Of a DNA stretch of 64,000 nucleotides, positions 53,757 through 62,197 are shown piece by piece. Source of the stretch: Streptomyces sp. KMM 9044 (GTDB lineage: Bacteria > Actinomycetota > Actinomycetes > Streptomycetales > Streptomycetaceae); NCBI RefSeq assembly GCF_024701375.2, contig NZ_CP113910.1, positions 1,302,001-1,366,000 on the forward strand. The letters are read 5' to 3'. A program made the position numbers and the translations under genes. Every line of letters begins with the position of its first letter. Within the stretch, counting starts at the first letter, position 1. Below the pieces are notes generated by a model. The model did no database searches. It was not told the DNA's origin and worked only from the letters and a program-made list of their open reading frames with translations.

Positions 53757-54026
53757 GTGTCACGCGGGATCGTAGGCGTCCGGGCCGGGGTGCTGGCCGG
53801 CGGCTGCTCGTCCGGGACGGCCGGGGACGCACCACCGACCGGGCCCACGGTCTCCACGACGAGCGGTGCGCCCCCCGGCGCACCCGCCTCCCCGAGCGTC
53901 TCCGCCACCCCGTTCGACGCCGTCCCCGGCAGCCTGCCTCGGAACACGGCAGCGTCCGCCGCTGTGCCCGTCCCGGTGTTTTCCCCGGAGCGTGGACACG
54001 ACCGGCGACTCACACCGGCCACGTGA
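53757..54026 (+). CDS. small putative lipoprotein, possibly truncated
   Basis: The product is 89 residues from GTG 53757, which follows AGAGGGGGAA. The start VSRGIVGVRAGVLAGGCSSG resembles a lipoprotein signal with the Cys at residue 17, but the hydrophobic part is very short and carries an Arg. The rest is Ala/Pro/Ser/Thr-rich and lacks any domain. It may be the beginning of a longer lipoprotein gene cut by an indel. No function can be given. Confidence 0.4.
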   Translation: MSRGIVGVRAGVLAGGCSSGTAGDAPPTGPTVSTTSGAPPGAPASPSVSATPFDAVPGSLPRNTAASAAVPVPVFSPERGHDRRLTPAT

Positions 54027-54098
54027 CCAGCGGCACCAAAATGGTGGCTCCTCACCGGGTACGCAGCCCGAGGGCAGGTTCCACGCAGTTGGCGGGGT

Positions 54099-55217
54099 TC
54101 AGCTCTTGGCTGCCGGGAGGGTGACCTCGAAGCGGCAGCCGCCGGTGACGTTGCGGACGGTGGCGGTGCCCCGGTGGGCCTCCACGAGACCGCGGACGAT
54201 GGCGAGGCCGAGGCCCGCGCCGGCGGGCGGGGTGCGGGCGTGGGTGCCGCGCCAGCCGGTGTCGAAGACGCGGGGCAGGTCCTCGTCGGGGATGCCGCCG
54301 CAGCCGTCCGTCACGGAGAGGACCACTCCGTCGGCAAAGCGTTCGGCCGCGACGGCGACGGTGCCATCCGCCGGGGTCCGGCGGATCGCGTTGACCAGCA
54401 GGTTGCCCAGGACGCGGCTCATCTCCCGGCCGTCCACCTCCACGGGCACCGGCTCGACCCGGGCGCCGACGAGCCGTACGCCGTGCTCGCGGGCGAGCGG
54501 GTCCGCGCCGGCGAGGGCGTCGCCGACCAGGTCGTACAGGGACATCCGGGAGAAGGACAGGGTGAGGGTGCCCGCGTGGATGCGGGAGAGTTCGAAGAGG
54601 TCGCCGACCATGCCGTTGAGGCGTTCCACCTCGGTGCGGATCTGGCGGAGGTAGCGGTCGGGTTCGGCGGCGACGCCGTCCTCCAGGGCCTCGGCCATCG
54701 CACGGAGGCCGGCGAGCGGGGTGCGCAGGTCGTGGGAGATCCAGGCGACGAGTTCCCTGCGGGAGGACTCCAGCGCACGCTCGCGGTTCCGGGACTCGGC
54801 GAGCTTGTCGCTGGTGGCCTGCAGTTCTCTGCCGACCGCGGCGAGTTCGGCGATGGCCGGACCTTCGGGGGCGGCGAAGTCCCCGCCGTCGCCGAAGGAA
54901 CGGGCGGCGAGCGCCAGGTCCCGGCTGCGGGCGACGACCCAGCGTCCGAGCAGCAGCGCGGTCGCCATGGAGACCACGGCGGCCATCGCGACGACGGTCG
55001 TCACCACGGTCAGGTCGTGCGCCGAGAGGAACATCGCCTGTGCGACGGCCAGCGTGCCCGCGAGCATCGCGGTGACCGCGACGGCCACGACCACCGCGAG
55101 ATGCGCGGTGAGCGTCCGCCGCCGGATCAGCAGCAGGACGCACGCGCCGAGCGCCCCGGCCGCGGCGGCGCCGAGGAAGGCGAACAGGGCGATGAGCAGC
55201 ATGTCGCGCACGCTCAC
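54099..55217 (-). CDS. two-component sensor histidine kinase
   Basis: The product is 372 residues from GTG 55217 (VSVRDMLLIALFAFLGAAAA). Two or three membrane segments lie in the first 115 residues (LIALFAFLGAAAAGALGACV, LAVVVAVAVTAMLAGTLAVA, TVVTTVVAMAAVVSMATALL), so there is little external domain. HisKA: RRELVAWISHDLRTPLAGLR with His162. HATPase: N box RVLGNLLVNAIRRTPADGTV, G1 SVTDGCGGIPDEDLPRVFDT and G2 GAGLGLAIVRGLVEAHRGTA. All catalytic motifs are intact, unlike the wrecked system at 50189-52489. It overlaps its response regulator gene by four bases. Confidence 0.93.
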   Translation of the reverse strand: MSVRDMLLIALFAFLGAAAAGALGACVLLLIRRRTLTAHLAVVVAVAVTAMLAGTLAVAQAMFLSAHDLTVVTTVVAMAAVVSMATALLLGRWVVARSRDLALAARSFGDGGDFAAPEGPAIAELAAVGRELQATSDKLAESRNRERALESSRRELVAWISHDLRTPLAGLRAMAEALEDGVAAEPDRYLRQIRTEVERLNGMVGDLFELSRIHAGTLTLSFSRMSLYDLVGDALAGADPLAREHGVRLVGARVEPVPVEVDGREMSRVLGNLLVNAIRRTPADGTVAVAAERFADGVVLSVTDGCGGIPDEDLPRVFDTGWRGTHARTPPAGAGLGLAIVRGLVEAHRGTATVRNVTGGCRFEVTLPAAKS

Positions 55218-55936
55218 TCCTCCCCGCTCGCGGGGTCGAAGCGGTAGCCGACGCCCCACACCGTCTGGATGAGGCGGGGCCGTGCCGGATCGTCCTCGAC
55301 CTTGCCCCGCAGCCGCCTCACGTGCACGGTGACGGTGGACAGGTCGCCGAAGTCCCAGCCCCACACCTCGCGCATCAGCTCCTCCCGTGCGTAGGCCCGC
55401 CCGGGGTTGCGCAGCAGGAACGCGAGGAGGTCGAACTCGCGTATGGTCAAAGCCATTTCGGCACCGTGCTTGGTGGCGCGGCGGGCGACTGGGTCGACCC
55501 GGAGCCCGGCGGCGCGCAGGACGCCGGGTGCGGGGGCTGCGGCGGGGCGGGCACGGCGCAGTACGGACTCGACGCGCAGCACCAGCTCGCGGGGGCTGAA
55601 GGGTTTGGTCACGTAGTCGTCGGCGCCGACCTCCAGGCCGAGGATGCGGTCGTCCTCGTCGCCGCGCGCGGTGAGCATGATGACCGGCACGGGCCCTTGG
55701 CCGCGCATCCGGCGGCACACCTCCAGGCCGTCCATGCCGGGCAGCATCAGGTCGAGCACGATGAGGTCCGGCCAGTGGTCCGCCGCCCTGGCGAGCGCGT
55801 CGGGGCCGTCGCCGGCCCGGTCGACGACGTATCCGGCGCGGTCCAGGTAGCCCGTGACGATCTCGGCGACGGTGGGGTCGTCGTCCACGACGAGGACCCG
55901 GGCTCCGGTCTCCGCGGGTGACTGCTGCTGCTCCAT
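55214..55936 (-). CDS. OmpR-family response regulator
   Basis: The product is 240 residues from ATG 55936. Receiver: VLVVDDDPTVAEIVTGYLDR with D19/D20, phospho-acceptor D62 in LIVLDLMLPGMDGLEV, and the Lys in DDYVTKPFSPRELVLRV. Winged helix: MALTIREFDLLAFLLRNPGR, REELMREVWGWDFGDLSTVT and VHVRRLRGKVEDDPARPRLI. It is cotranscribed with the kinase downstream on the minus strand and is divergent from the glycosyltransferase cluster (112 bp away), which it may regulate; that is inference from position. Confidence 0.95.
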   Translation of the reverse strand: MEQQQSPAETGARVLVVDDDPTVAEIVTGYLDRAGYVVDRAGDGPDALARAADHWPDLIVLDLMLPGMDGLEVCRRMRGQGPVPVIMLTARGDEDDRILGLEVGADDYVTKPFSPRELVLRVESVLRRARPAAAPAPGVLRAAGLRVDPVARRATKHGAEMALTIREFDLLAFLLRNPGRAYAREELMREVWGWDFGDLSTVTVHVRRLRGKVEDDPARPRLIQTVWGVGYRFDPASGEE

Positions 55937-56048
55937 GCGGCCAGCCTCGCACTACGCGCGCGCGTCCGGGGCGGCCGGCCGCCGACGTCCGTGTTTCGTA
56001 AGGAGCCGGTGTCCGGTATGTCGGGTTCACGTTCGTAGGGTGAAGGCT

Positions 56049-56804
56049 GTGACCACCTCCCCCTCCCCCTTCTCCTTCTCCTTCCCCTTCTCCTTCCCCT
56101 TCTCCTTCCCCTCCGCTCCGTCGCCGGCGAGTGTGGACGTCGTCCTCCCCTGTCTGGACGAGGCCGAGGCCCTGCCATGGGTGCTGGAGCGCGTCCCGCC
56201 CGGCTGGCGCGCGCTCGTCGTGGACAACGGTTCGACGGACGGCTCGGACCGGATCGCCCGCGAGCTCGGCGCGAGCGTCGTCCGCGAGGAGCGGCGGGGC
56301 TTCGGAGCCGCCTGCCACGCGGGGCTGACCGCGGCCACCGCAGACATCGTGTGCTTCTGCGACTGCGACGCCTCCCTGCATCCGGCCGACCTGGTCCCGT
56401 TCGTGCGGGAGATCCGGGCCGGAAAGGCCGACCTGGTGCTCGGCAGGCGCCGGCCGCAGGCCCGCGGCGCCTGGCCGGCCCACGCCCGTGCGGGCAATCT
56501 CGCGCTCGCCCGGCTGCTGCGCCGCCGCACCGGACTGCGGCTGCGCGACCTCGGTCCGCTGCGCGCGGCCCGGCGCACGGATCTGCTCGGCCTCGGTCTG
56601 ACCGACCGGCGCAGCGGCTATCCGCTCGAGATGGTGGTGCGGGCCGCCGACGCGGGCTGGAGGGTCACCGAGCACGACGTTCCGTACCTGCCCCGCTCCG
56701 GCGCGTCCAAGGTGACCGGCACCTGGCGCGGCACGTTCCAGGCGGTACGGGACATGAGCCGGGTCCTGCGCGAGGCACCGGAGCGTACGGGGGTGGCCTC
56801 ATGA
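56049..56804 (+). CDS. family 2 glycosyltransferase
   Basis: The product is 251 residues from GTG 56049 (GTG 56040 is in frame and also possible). The GT2/GT-A core is VDVVLPCLDEAEALPWVLER, RALVVDNGSTDGSDRIAREL (nucleotide Asp) and VCFCDCDASLHPADLVPFVR (D-x-D-like metal site), then TGLRLRDLGPLRAARRTDLL. It resembles dolichol-phosphate-mannose-synthase-like enzymes that lack membrane domains. The first 22 residues are an odd Pro/Phe/Ser repeat (SPSPFSFSFPFSFPFSFPS) encoded by a 59-base pyrimidine tract. It is coupled (ATGA) to the DUF2064 gene. Confidence 0.9.
   Translation: MTTSPSPFSFSFPFSFPFSFPSAPSPASVDVVLPCLDEAEALPWVLERVPPGWRALVVDNGSTDGSDRIARELGASVVREERRGFGAACHAGLTAATADIVCFCDCDASLHPADLVPFVREIRAGKADLVLGRRRPQARGAWPAHARAGNLALARLLRRRTGLRLRDLGPLRAARRTDLLGLGLTDRRSGYPLEMVVRAADAGWRVTEHDVPYLPRSGASKVTGTWRGTFQAVRDMSRVLREAPERTGVAS
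56056..56114. repeat. 59-bp pure pyrimidine tract (CTTCTCCTTCCC-like repeats)
   Basis: Uninterrupted C/T from 56056 to 56114 in an imperfect 12-bp repeat, at the very start of the glycosyltransferase gene. Such tracts can form triplex DNA and vary in length by slippage. Confidence 0.85.
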
Positions 56805-57436
56805 ACACGGCTCCCCCGGCGCCCGGCCCCGTGACCCTGCTCGTCATCGCGAAGGAACCCCGCCCCGGCCGGGTCAAGACCCGGCTGACCCCGCCGTTCA
56901 CGCCCGAGGAGGCGGCGGGGCTCGCCGAGGCCGCGCTGGCGGACACCCTGGGCGTGGTGGCGCGCACCCCCGCACGGCGGCGGGTCCTGGTGCTGGACGG
57001 CTCCCCGGGCCCGTGGCTGCCGGCCGGCGTCGAGGTCGTGGCACAGTGCTCGGGCGGCCTCGACGAACGGCTGGCCGCCGCCTTCGCTCAGTGCGACGGC
57101 CCCGCCCTCCTCATCGGCATGGACACGCCCCAGGTGACGCCGGAACTGCTGACGGTGGACTTCGCGGACTGCGACGCGTACTTCGGTCCCGCCGAGGACG
57201 GCGGCTTCTGGGCGCTGGGCCTGGCCGTGCCCGACCCGGCGCTGCTGCGCGGGGTCCCCATGTCGACCCCGGACACGGGTGCCGCGCAGCGGCGGCGGCT
57301 CGCGCATCTGCGGGTGCGGGAGTTGCCGCGGCTGCGGGACGTGGACACGGCGTACGACGCCGAGGTGGTCGCCGGCGCGGCACCGGGCGGACGGTTCGCC
57401 GCCCGGCTGACACGGCTGACGGCGACGCACCGGTGA
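56801..57436 (+). CDS. DUF2064 / TIGR04282-like nucleotidyl- or glycosyltransferase
   Basis: The product is 211 residues from ATG 56801. It has a GT-A-like fold similar to CofC: LLVIAKEPRPGRVKTRLTPP (nucleotide-binding loop), PALLIGMDTPQVTPELLTVD (D-x-P-Q) and CDAYFGPAEDGGFWALGLAV. Families of this type are annotated as glycosyltransferases or guanylyltransferases. Tight coupling on both sides, ATGA with the GT2 gene and GTGA with the methyltransferase gene, says the three products share one pathway. Confidence 0.88.
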   Translation: MNTAPPAPGPVTLLVIAKEPRPGRVKTRLTPPFTPEEAAGLAEAALADTLGVVARTPARRRVLVLDGSPGPWLPAGVEVVAQCSGGLDERLAAAFAQCDGPALLIGMDTPQVTPELLTVDFADCDAYFGPAEDGGFWALGLAVPDPALLRGVPMSTPDTGAAQRRRLAHLRVRELPRLRDVDTAYDAEVVAGAAPGGRFAARLTRLTATHR

Positions 57437-58167
57437 GCGCGGTACGGGCGGCGGCAGCCGCACGCATGGCGCGTCGGCGTACGCCCGACCGGCGGGCGTC
57501 CTCCCCGGAACACTCCTGGTCCGCCGACCCCTACTCCGACGCCCTGCGCACCGGCCGGGGGCCGCTGTTCCTGCGCCGTACGGACGGGTGGCTGCTGCCG
57601 CTGGACGTCGAGCGGTGGTGCGCGGCGGCCGACGCCGCCGACCTGGACGTGCTCGCGCGCTGCGAGGGCACGGTGCTGGACGTGGGCTGCGGACCCGGGC
57701 GCCTGGTCGCGGCGCTGAGCGCCCAGGGCAGGAGGAGCCTGGGTATCGACGTCAGCGAGGCCGCGGTGGCGCGGACCGTCCGCTGCGGCGGGCAGGCGCT
57801 GCGCCGTTCCGTCTTCGACCCGTTGCCCGGCACCGGCCGCTGGGGCACCGCCCTGCTTGTGGACGGCAACATCGGCATCGGCGGCGATCCACCCGCCCTG
57901 CTCGCACGGATGGTCCAACTACTGCTTCCCGGGGGCCTGTTGATCGTCGAGACGGCATCACACCCGGACATCGACGAACGCACCCTGGTTCAGGTCACCG
58001 ACGCGCACGGCAGCCCCGGCCCGGCCTTCCCCTGGGCCCGCCTCGGCACTCCGGCCCTCCTGCGGCACGCGGGCCGCGCGGGCTGGCACACCGACGACCA
58101 GTGGTCGACGGGCGAGCGCCGCTTCGTCGCGCTGCGCACCGCCGGGCCGGCCCGGCCCGCGCGCTGA
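57433..58167 (+). CDS. class I SAM-dependent methyltransferase
   Basis: The product is 244 residues from GTG 57433. SAM-binding motif I is GTVLDVGCGPGRLVAALSAQ; SLGIDVSEAAVARTVRC carries the acidic residue for the ribose and TALLVDGNIGIGGDPPALLA is the motif II region. The remainder has no recognisable substrate domain. It is translationally coupled to the DUF2064 gene, so it probably methylates the product of the two upstream transferases or a precursor. Confidence 0.9.
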   Translation: MSAVRAAAAARMARRRTPDRRASSPEHSWSADPYSDALRTGRGPLFLRRTDGWLLPLDVERWCAAADAADLDVLARCEGTVLDVGCGPGRLVAALSAQGRRSLGIDVSEAAVARTVRCGGQALRRSVFDPLPGTGRWGTALLVDGNIGIGGDPPALLARMVQLLLPGGLLIVETASHPDIDERTLVQVTDAHGSPGPAFPWARLGTPALLRHAGRAGWHTDDQWSTGERRFVALRTAGPARPAR

Positions 58168-58202
58168 TCCTCGTACGGAAAGTACGGAGAAGCCCGTACG
58201 GA

Positions 58203-58246
58203 CAAGGGCGGGCGACCGGGGTTCGACACCTCGCCGCCCGTCCTTG
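58203..58246. terminator. imperfect hairpin between convergent genes
   Basis: CAAGGGCGGGCGA pairs imperfectly with TCGCCGCCCGTCCTTG across a loop of about 15 bases, between the methyltransferase gene and the minus-strand membrane protein gene. Confidence 0.5.
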
Positions 58247-58265
58247 CCCTGCCCGGCCCCCTCTG

Positions 58266-58814
58266 TCAGCCGTCGGCGGACGGTGGTGGGGCCCCGTCCG
58301 CCACCGGCTCACGCCGCCGGCGACGTACCGGCCGGTGTCCCCGCCTGCGCGCCCGCACCACGAACAGGACCGCCGAACCGCCGAACAGGACGGCCGTGAG
58401 CATCAGCCAGCGGGTCGCGTAGCCGTCGGCGGACAGCCCCGTGGCGCCGGCGTAGCGCTCCGACACTCTGCCGGTGATCAGCGGGAACCACACGAGCAGC
58501 AGCAGGCCCGACAGGGCGGCCGGCACCCGCGCGTAGTTCACCCGCTCCCGGTGCCGGCCGGCGCTCCTCACCAGCAGGCGGTCGGCCGTCGCGTACAACG
58601 GCAGCAGCACCAGGTCGTGGAGCACGGCCGCACCCACGAACCACAGGGAGATCAGGAGCCGGTCGCCGTCGAGCAGCCGCACCCCCGCATACCCGCACAG
58701 GGCGAACGAGCAGAACAGCAGGAGGAGTTGGGGAGGCCGGCCGAGTACCGCCCGGAGCCGTGCCGTTGACCGCCTGGACCGCGTGGACCGCTTGGATCGA
58801 GTGAACCGTGTCAC
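58266..58814 (-). CDS. integral membrane protein of unknown function
   Basis: The product is 182 residues from GTG 58814. After a basic N-terminus there are about four membrane segments: QLLLLFCSFALCGYAGVRLL, ISLWFVGAAVLHDLVLLPLY, VPAALSGLLLLVWFPLITGR and WLMLTAVLFGGSAVLFVVRA, then a basic tail (RRRGHRPVRRRRREP). It recognises as a Streptomyces-specific conserved protein at most. It lies just downstream of the molybdopterin oxidoreductase gene (13 bp) and may be cotranscribed with it, perhaps as a partner; that is inference. Confidence 0.75.
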   Translation of the reverse strand: MTRFTRSKRSTRSRRSTARLRAVLGRPPQLLLLFCSFALCGYAGVRLLDGDRLLISLWFVGAAVLHDLVLLPLYATADRLLVRSAGRHRERVNYARVPAALSGLLLLVWFPLITGRVSERYAGATGLSADGYATRWLMLTAVLFGGSAVLFVVRARRRGHRPVRRRRREPVADGAPPPSADG

Positions 58815-58827
58815 CGGACGGCGCTCC

Positions 58828-60144
58828 TCACAGGTCGCCGAAGGTCAGCCGGGCGACCCACTTGGTGGTGAGCACGCCGGGCGCGCCGGGGACGATGACG
58901 CGCGCCGGGTGGCCGTGGTCGGGGGACAGCTCCTCGCCGTTGACGGACAGGGCCAGCAGGGAGCGCGGGTCGGCGACCTGGTTGGCGCGCAGTGCGGCGC
59001 GCCGGAAGGCGCCACGGCGCTGCAGCGACTCCACGAACACGTCGACCGGGCCGTCGTGGCCGACGAGCGCGGCGAGGTCCCGCAGCCGTACACCCCGCCA
59101 CCACTGGTCCGAGGTGGACCAGCCCTCCACGCAGGCGATGGGCAGTGCCGCGCTGTGCTGCGGCAGGGCGAGCAGGCCGGCGCGGTCCAGCCGGACGACG
59201 GTGCCGGTACGCCCGGCGAGCTCCAGCCTCCAGGTGTCCTCGCTCGTCTCGGCCGGGCGGATACCGGCGTACGCGGCCGTCTTGTTGATCTGGAAGGCGT
59301 TCGGTCCGGTGCCGGGTTCGGGACCGCCGTGCGGGGTGAGGACGGCGCTTTGGCGCAGCGGCCCGTCGAAGCTGCGTCCGGCGGAGGTGGCGAACAGCAG
59401 CAGCGAACCGCCGCCGACCAGCCCCAGCGCCCCGCGCCGCGAGACGGTCGGCGGATCCGGCTCGGGAGCCGCCAGGTCGTCGGTGCCGTCGGTGCCGTCC
59501 CCCTCGCTCTTCCGTTCCTCCCGCATCTGCCGCAGATTGCGCAGTGCCGGCGGTGTCTTCAGCACCGCGTGGACGACGAACGCGCCGAAGAACACCCAGG
59601 CACCGTAGAAGTGCAGCGCGTAGAAGGAGCCGGGGAAGAGGTAGTCGAGCTGGACGTTGAGGATGCCCGTGACGAACTCGAACAGCGCGCCGCCGACGAG
59701 GAGGAGCAGCGAGACCCGCTCCAGGGCGTGGGTGACCGAGCGGGCCGGCGGGAGGGTGAACAGTCTGGGCACCACCGACCACAGCTTGGCCAGCAGCACC
59801 GGGACGAGGGCGAGCCCGAGCGTGACGTGGACGCCCTGGGTGAACCGGTAGAGCCAGGGCGGGTCGGTCGGCCAGGAGAAGAGGTAGAAACCGAGGATTC
59901 CCTTGCCGGGGGTCTTGTCGTTCACCGGTGACAGGTTCGGGTTGTACGCGGCGTACGACAGGAGTCCCGTCAGGAACAGGACCGTGACGCCCACGAGGAG
60001 TACCAGTCCGAGCACCGAGGTGAACCGGGCGCCGCGCACCGGGCTGCGCCAGAAGCCCGGCGAGAACGGGCCACGCGGGATGCCGCCGCGCCGCGGAGCG
60101 GCGGGGCGGCCGGCGGGGAGAGAGAACCGTGATGACCGTGCCAT
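58828..60144 (-). CDS. molybdopterin-dependent oxidoreductase with N-terminal cytochrome b-like membrane domain
   Basis: The product is 438 residues from ATG 60144. The first 200 residues form about four membrane segments with histidines placed for heme (FTQGVHVTLGLALVPVLLAK, YALHFYGAWVFFGAFVVHAV), resembling b561-type cytochromes. A linker has a twin-arginine-like motif (TVSRRGALGLVGGGSLLLFA) near residue 240. The C-terminal sulfite-oxidase-like domain has the Mo-ligand Cys338 in LPIACVEGWSTSDQWWRGVR and SPDHGHPARVIVPG. It would oxidise or reduce an external substrate and pass electrons through the fused membrane part. It is divergent from the 60258 membrane protein gene. Confidence 0.9.
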   Translation of the reverse strand: MARSSRFSLPAGRPAAPRRGGIPRGPFSPGFWRSPVRGARFTSVLGLVLLVGVTVLFLTGLLSYAAYNPNLSPVNDKTPGKGILGFYLFSWPTDPPWLYRFTQGVHVTLGLALVPVLLAKLWSVVPRLFTLPPARSVTHALERVSLLLLVGGALFEFVTGILNVQLDYLFPGSFYALHFYGAWVFFGAFVVHAVLKTPPALRNLRQMREERKSEGDGTDGTDDLAAPEPDPPTVSRRGALGLVGGGSLLLFATSAGRSFDGPLRQSAVLTPHGGPEPGTGPNAFQINKTAAYAGIRPAETSEDTWRLELAGRTGTVVRLDRAGLLALPQHSAALPIACVEGWSTSDQWWRGVRLRDLAALVGHDGPVDVFVESLQRRGAFRRAALRANQVADPRSLLALSVNGEELSPDHGHPARVIVPGAPGVLTTKWVARLTFGDL

Positions 60145-60257
60145 GCCCCGACCGTAGATCCGGAGCACCCCCGGAGAGGGTCCGCGAACGATGACGAAAC
60201 CCTGACGTCCCCGCTCGTCGGCCGCCCGGTGGAGGCCGTCCGGCCTAGCGTGACGGC

Positions 60258-61658
60258 GTGACCCGCGATCTTCCTCCCCCCGGTCCCCCGGCCGCCCGGC
60301 CCCCCGCCCCTCCCTCCGACCGGCGCGGCACCGTCCGTGATCTCGCCGCGGTCGCGGCGGCCACGCTGCTCGTCCTGGCCGCCGTGCTGGTCGGCGACTT
60401 CATCCAGCACCGCGACGGCACGCTGCGCGTCGGCCGGCCGCCGCTGCTGGCGCAGTGGGCGCCGCACGCCGGTCCCGGTACGCCGGCCGCGCTGCTCGTG
60501 GCGGCGGCCGTGGTGGTGTACGGCCCGTCCCTGGCGGCCCGCCTGTCCTGGCGGCCGCTGCTGCTCACGGTGTGGGGGGCGTCGCTGGCCTGGACGTGGT
60601 CGCTCGCCCTCGTCGACGGCTGGTTCCGGGGTGTCGCCGAGCAGCTGACGACACAGCACGAGTACCTGCGGGTCATCCACCGCTTCCAGGACATCCCCGC
60701 CGCACTGCGCGGCTTCGGCGGGCACATCCTGCTCGACGCCCCGGACAACTGGCCCGCCCATGTCGCCGGGCATCCCCCGGGCGCGACCCTCACCTTCGTC
60801 CTGCTCGACCGGATCGGTCTGGGCGGCGGAGGCTGGGCCGGCGCCTTCTGCATCACCGTCGGCACCACGGCGGCGGTGGCGGTCCTGGCCGCCGTGCGCA
60901 CGCTCGCCGAGGAGTCCCTGGCCCGTCGTGCCGCACCGTTCCTGGTGCTCGCCCCGGCCGCGGTGTGGGTGGGCACGTCCGCCGACGGCTACTTCACAGC
61001 CGTCGCCGCCTGGGCCGTCGCCCTGCTCGCCCTCGCTGTGACGGGGCACCGGCCGGCCTGGACGGGCCTGGGATCGGGGCTGCTGTTCGGACTGAGCGTG
61101 TACCTGTCATACGGGCTGACGCTGTTCGCGGTGATCGGGGCGGCGGTGCTGCTGCTGGGCGAGTGGCGCCGGCTGCCCCGGCTCCTGCTCCCGCTGGTCG
61201 GCGGGTTCCTGGTCGTCCCGGTGGTGTTCGCCGTGCTGGGCTTCGACTGGTGGGAGGCGTACCGGCTGCTGGTGACCCGCTACCACCAGGGATCGGGCGG
61301 GGTGCGGCCCTACGGGTACTGGATCTGGGCGAACCTCGCCTGCACGGTGCTGATCGTCGGGCCCGCGACGGTGGCCGGACTGCGCCGGTGCGGGAGTGGC
61401 CTGCCGGCCCGGTGGCGGCCCGCCCCGCTCACCGGCGGCCCGGTCCGCCGTCTCGCCCTGCTGGTGCTGTCGGCGCTGCTCGCGCTGCTGATCGCCGACC
61501 TGTCCGGGATGAGCAAGGCGGAGACGGAACGCATCTGGCTGCCGTTCGTGTTCTGGCTGCTCCCCGCCGGCGCCCTGCTGCCCGCCCCGCGCGCCTGGCT
61601 CGCCGGTCAGGCGGTCCTCGCCCTGCTCCTCAACCACCTGCTGCGCACCGGATGGTAG
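60258..61658 (+). CDS. polytopic membrane protein, possibly a lipid-linked-sugar glycosyltransferase (GT-C type)
   Basis: The product is 466 residues from GTG 60258. After a Pro-rich cytoplasmic N-terminus there are about ten membrane segments (e.g. LAAVAAATLLVLAAVLVGDF, LGSGLLFGLSVYLSYGLTLF, LLPLVGGFLVVPVVFAVLGF). External loops carry AHVAGHPPGATLTFVLLDRI, like the HPPG loop seen in GT-C mannosyl/arabinosyl-type transferases. Near the end are GMSKAETERIWLPFVFWLLP residues that resemble the E-x-R-x-W/F ends of such proteins. A transferase role fits the surrounding sugar genes but is inference. It ends before the perfect palindrome at 61679-61714. Confidence 0.72.
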   Translation: MTRDLPPPGPPAARPPAPPSDRRGTVRDLAAVAAATLLVLAAVLVGDFIQHRDGTLRVGRPPLLAQWAPHAGPGTPAALLVAAAVVVYGPSLAARLSWRPLLLTVWGASLAWTWSLALVDGWFRGVAEQLTTQHEYLRVIHRFQDIPAALRGFGGHILLDAPDNWPAHVAGHPPGATLTFVLLDRIGLGGGGWAGAFCITVGTTAAVAVLAAVRTLAEESLARRAAPFLVLAPAAVWVGTSADGYFTAVAAWAVALLALAVTGHRPAWTGLGSGLLFGLSVYLSYGLTLFAVIGAAVLLLGEWRRLPRLLLPLVGGFLVVPVVFAVLGFDWWEAYRLLVTRYHQGSGGVRPYGYWIWANLACTVLIVGPATVAGLRRCGSGLPARWRPAPLTGGPVRRLALLVLSALLALLIADLSGMSKAETERIWLPFVFWLLPAGALLPAPRAWLAGQAVLALLLNHLLRTGW

Positions 61659-61678
61659 GGCGGGGCGCCCGAGAACCG

Positions 61679-61714
61679 CAAAGGGGCCGCCGGGGATCCC
61701 CGGCGGCCCCTTTG
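61679..61714. terminator. perfect 36-bp palindrome, two-way terminator
   Basis: CAAAGGGGCCGCCGGGGA (61679-61696) is followed directly by its exact inverse, with an A/T-containing end (CAAA...TTTG). It sits between the convergent 60258 gene and msrB. Confidence 0.85.
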
Positions 61715-61740
61715 CCCCAGCGCGATGTGCCGTGCGCGGA

Positions 61741-62148
61741 TCAGCTCTCCGTCGGCTGCAGCTTCAGCGAGACGCTGTTGATGCAGTACCGCTGGTCCGT
61801 GGGCGTCGCATACCCCTCGCCCTCGAACACGTGCCCGAGGTGCGAGCCGCAGCGGGAGCAGCGCACCTCGGTGCGCGCCATGCCGTGCGACCTGTCCTCG
61901 ACCAGTTCGACCGCGTCGGAGTCCCGCGGGTCGTAGAACGAGGGCCAGCCGCAGTGCGACTCGAACTTGGTCCCCGAGGTGAACAGTTCGGCACCGCAGG
62001 CGCGGCACGCGTAGACACCCTCGGTCTTGGTGTCGGTGTACTCACCGGTGAAGGCCGGCTCCGTGGCCGCCTGGCGCAGAACGGCGTACTCGGACGGTGA
62101 CAGCTCCGCGCGCCACTGCTCGTCCGGCTTCTCCACGTCGTACGACAT
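61741..62148 (-). CDS. msrB: peptide-methionine (R)-S-oxide reductase
   Basis: The product is 135 residues from ATG 62148 and repairs methionine-R-sulfoxide in proteins. Zn-binding CxxC pairs are C48/C51 (YACRACGAELF) and C97/C100 (VRCSRCGSHLGHVFEG). The catalytic Cys122 is in QRYCINSVSLKL, and C66 in FESHCGWPSFYDPRD is the likely resolving Cys. The length is normal for a single-domain MsrB. It is followed on the minus strand only by the terminator. murC lies upstream (50 bp away) on the same strand, so the two may be cotranscribed. Confidence 0.97.
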   Translation of the reverse strand: MSYDVEKPDEQWRAELSPSEYAVLRQAATEPAFTGEYTDTKTEGVYACRACGAELFTSGTKFESHCGWPSFYDPRDSDAVELVEDRSHGMARTEVRCSRCGSHLGHVFEGEGYATPTDQRYCINSVSLKLQPTES

Positions 62149-62197
62149 GAGTCTCCAGCCCTTCCACTCCTCCGTCGGCGTTCTCGCCCCGACGTTC

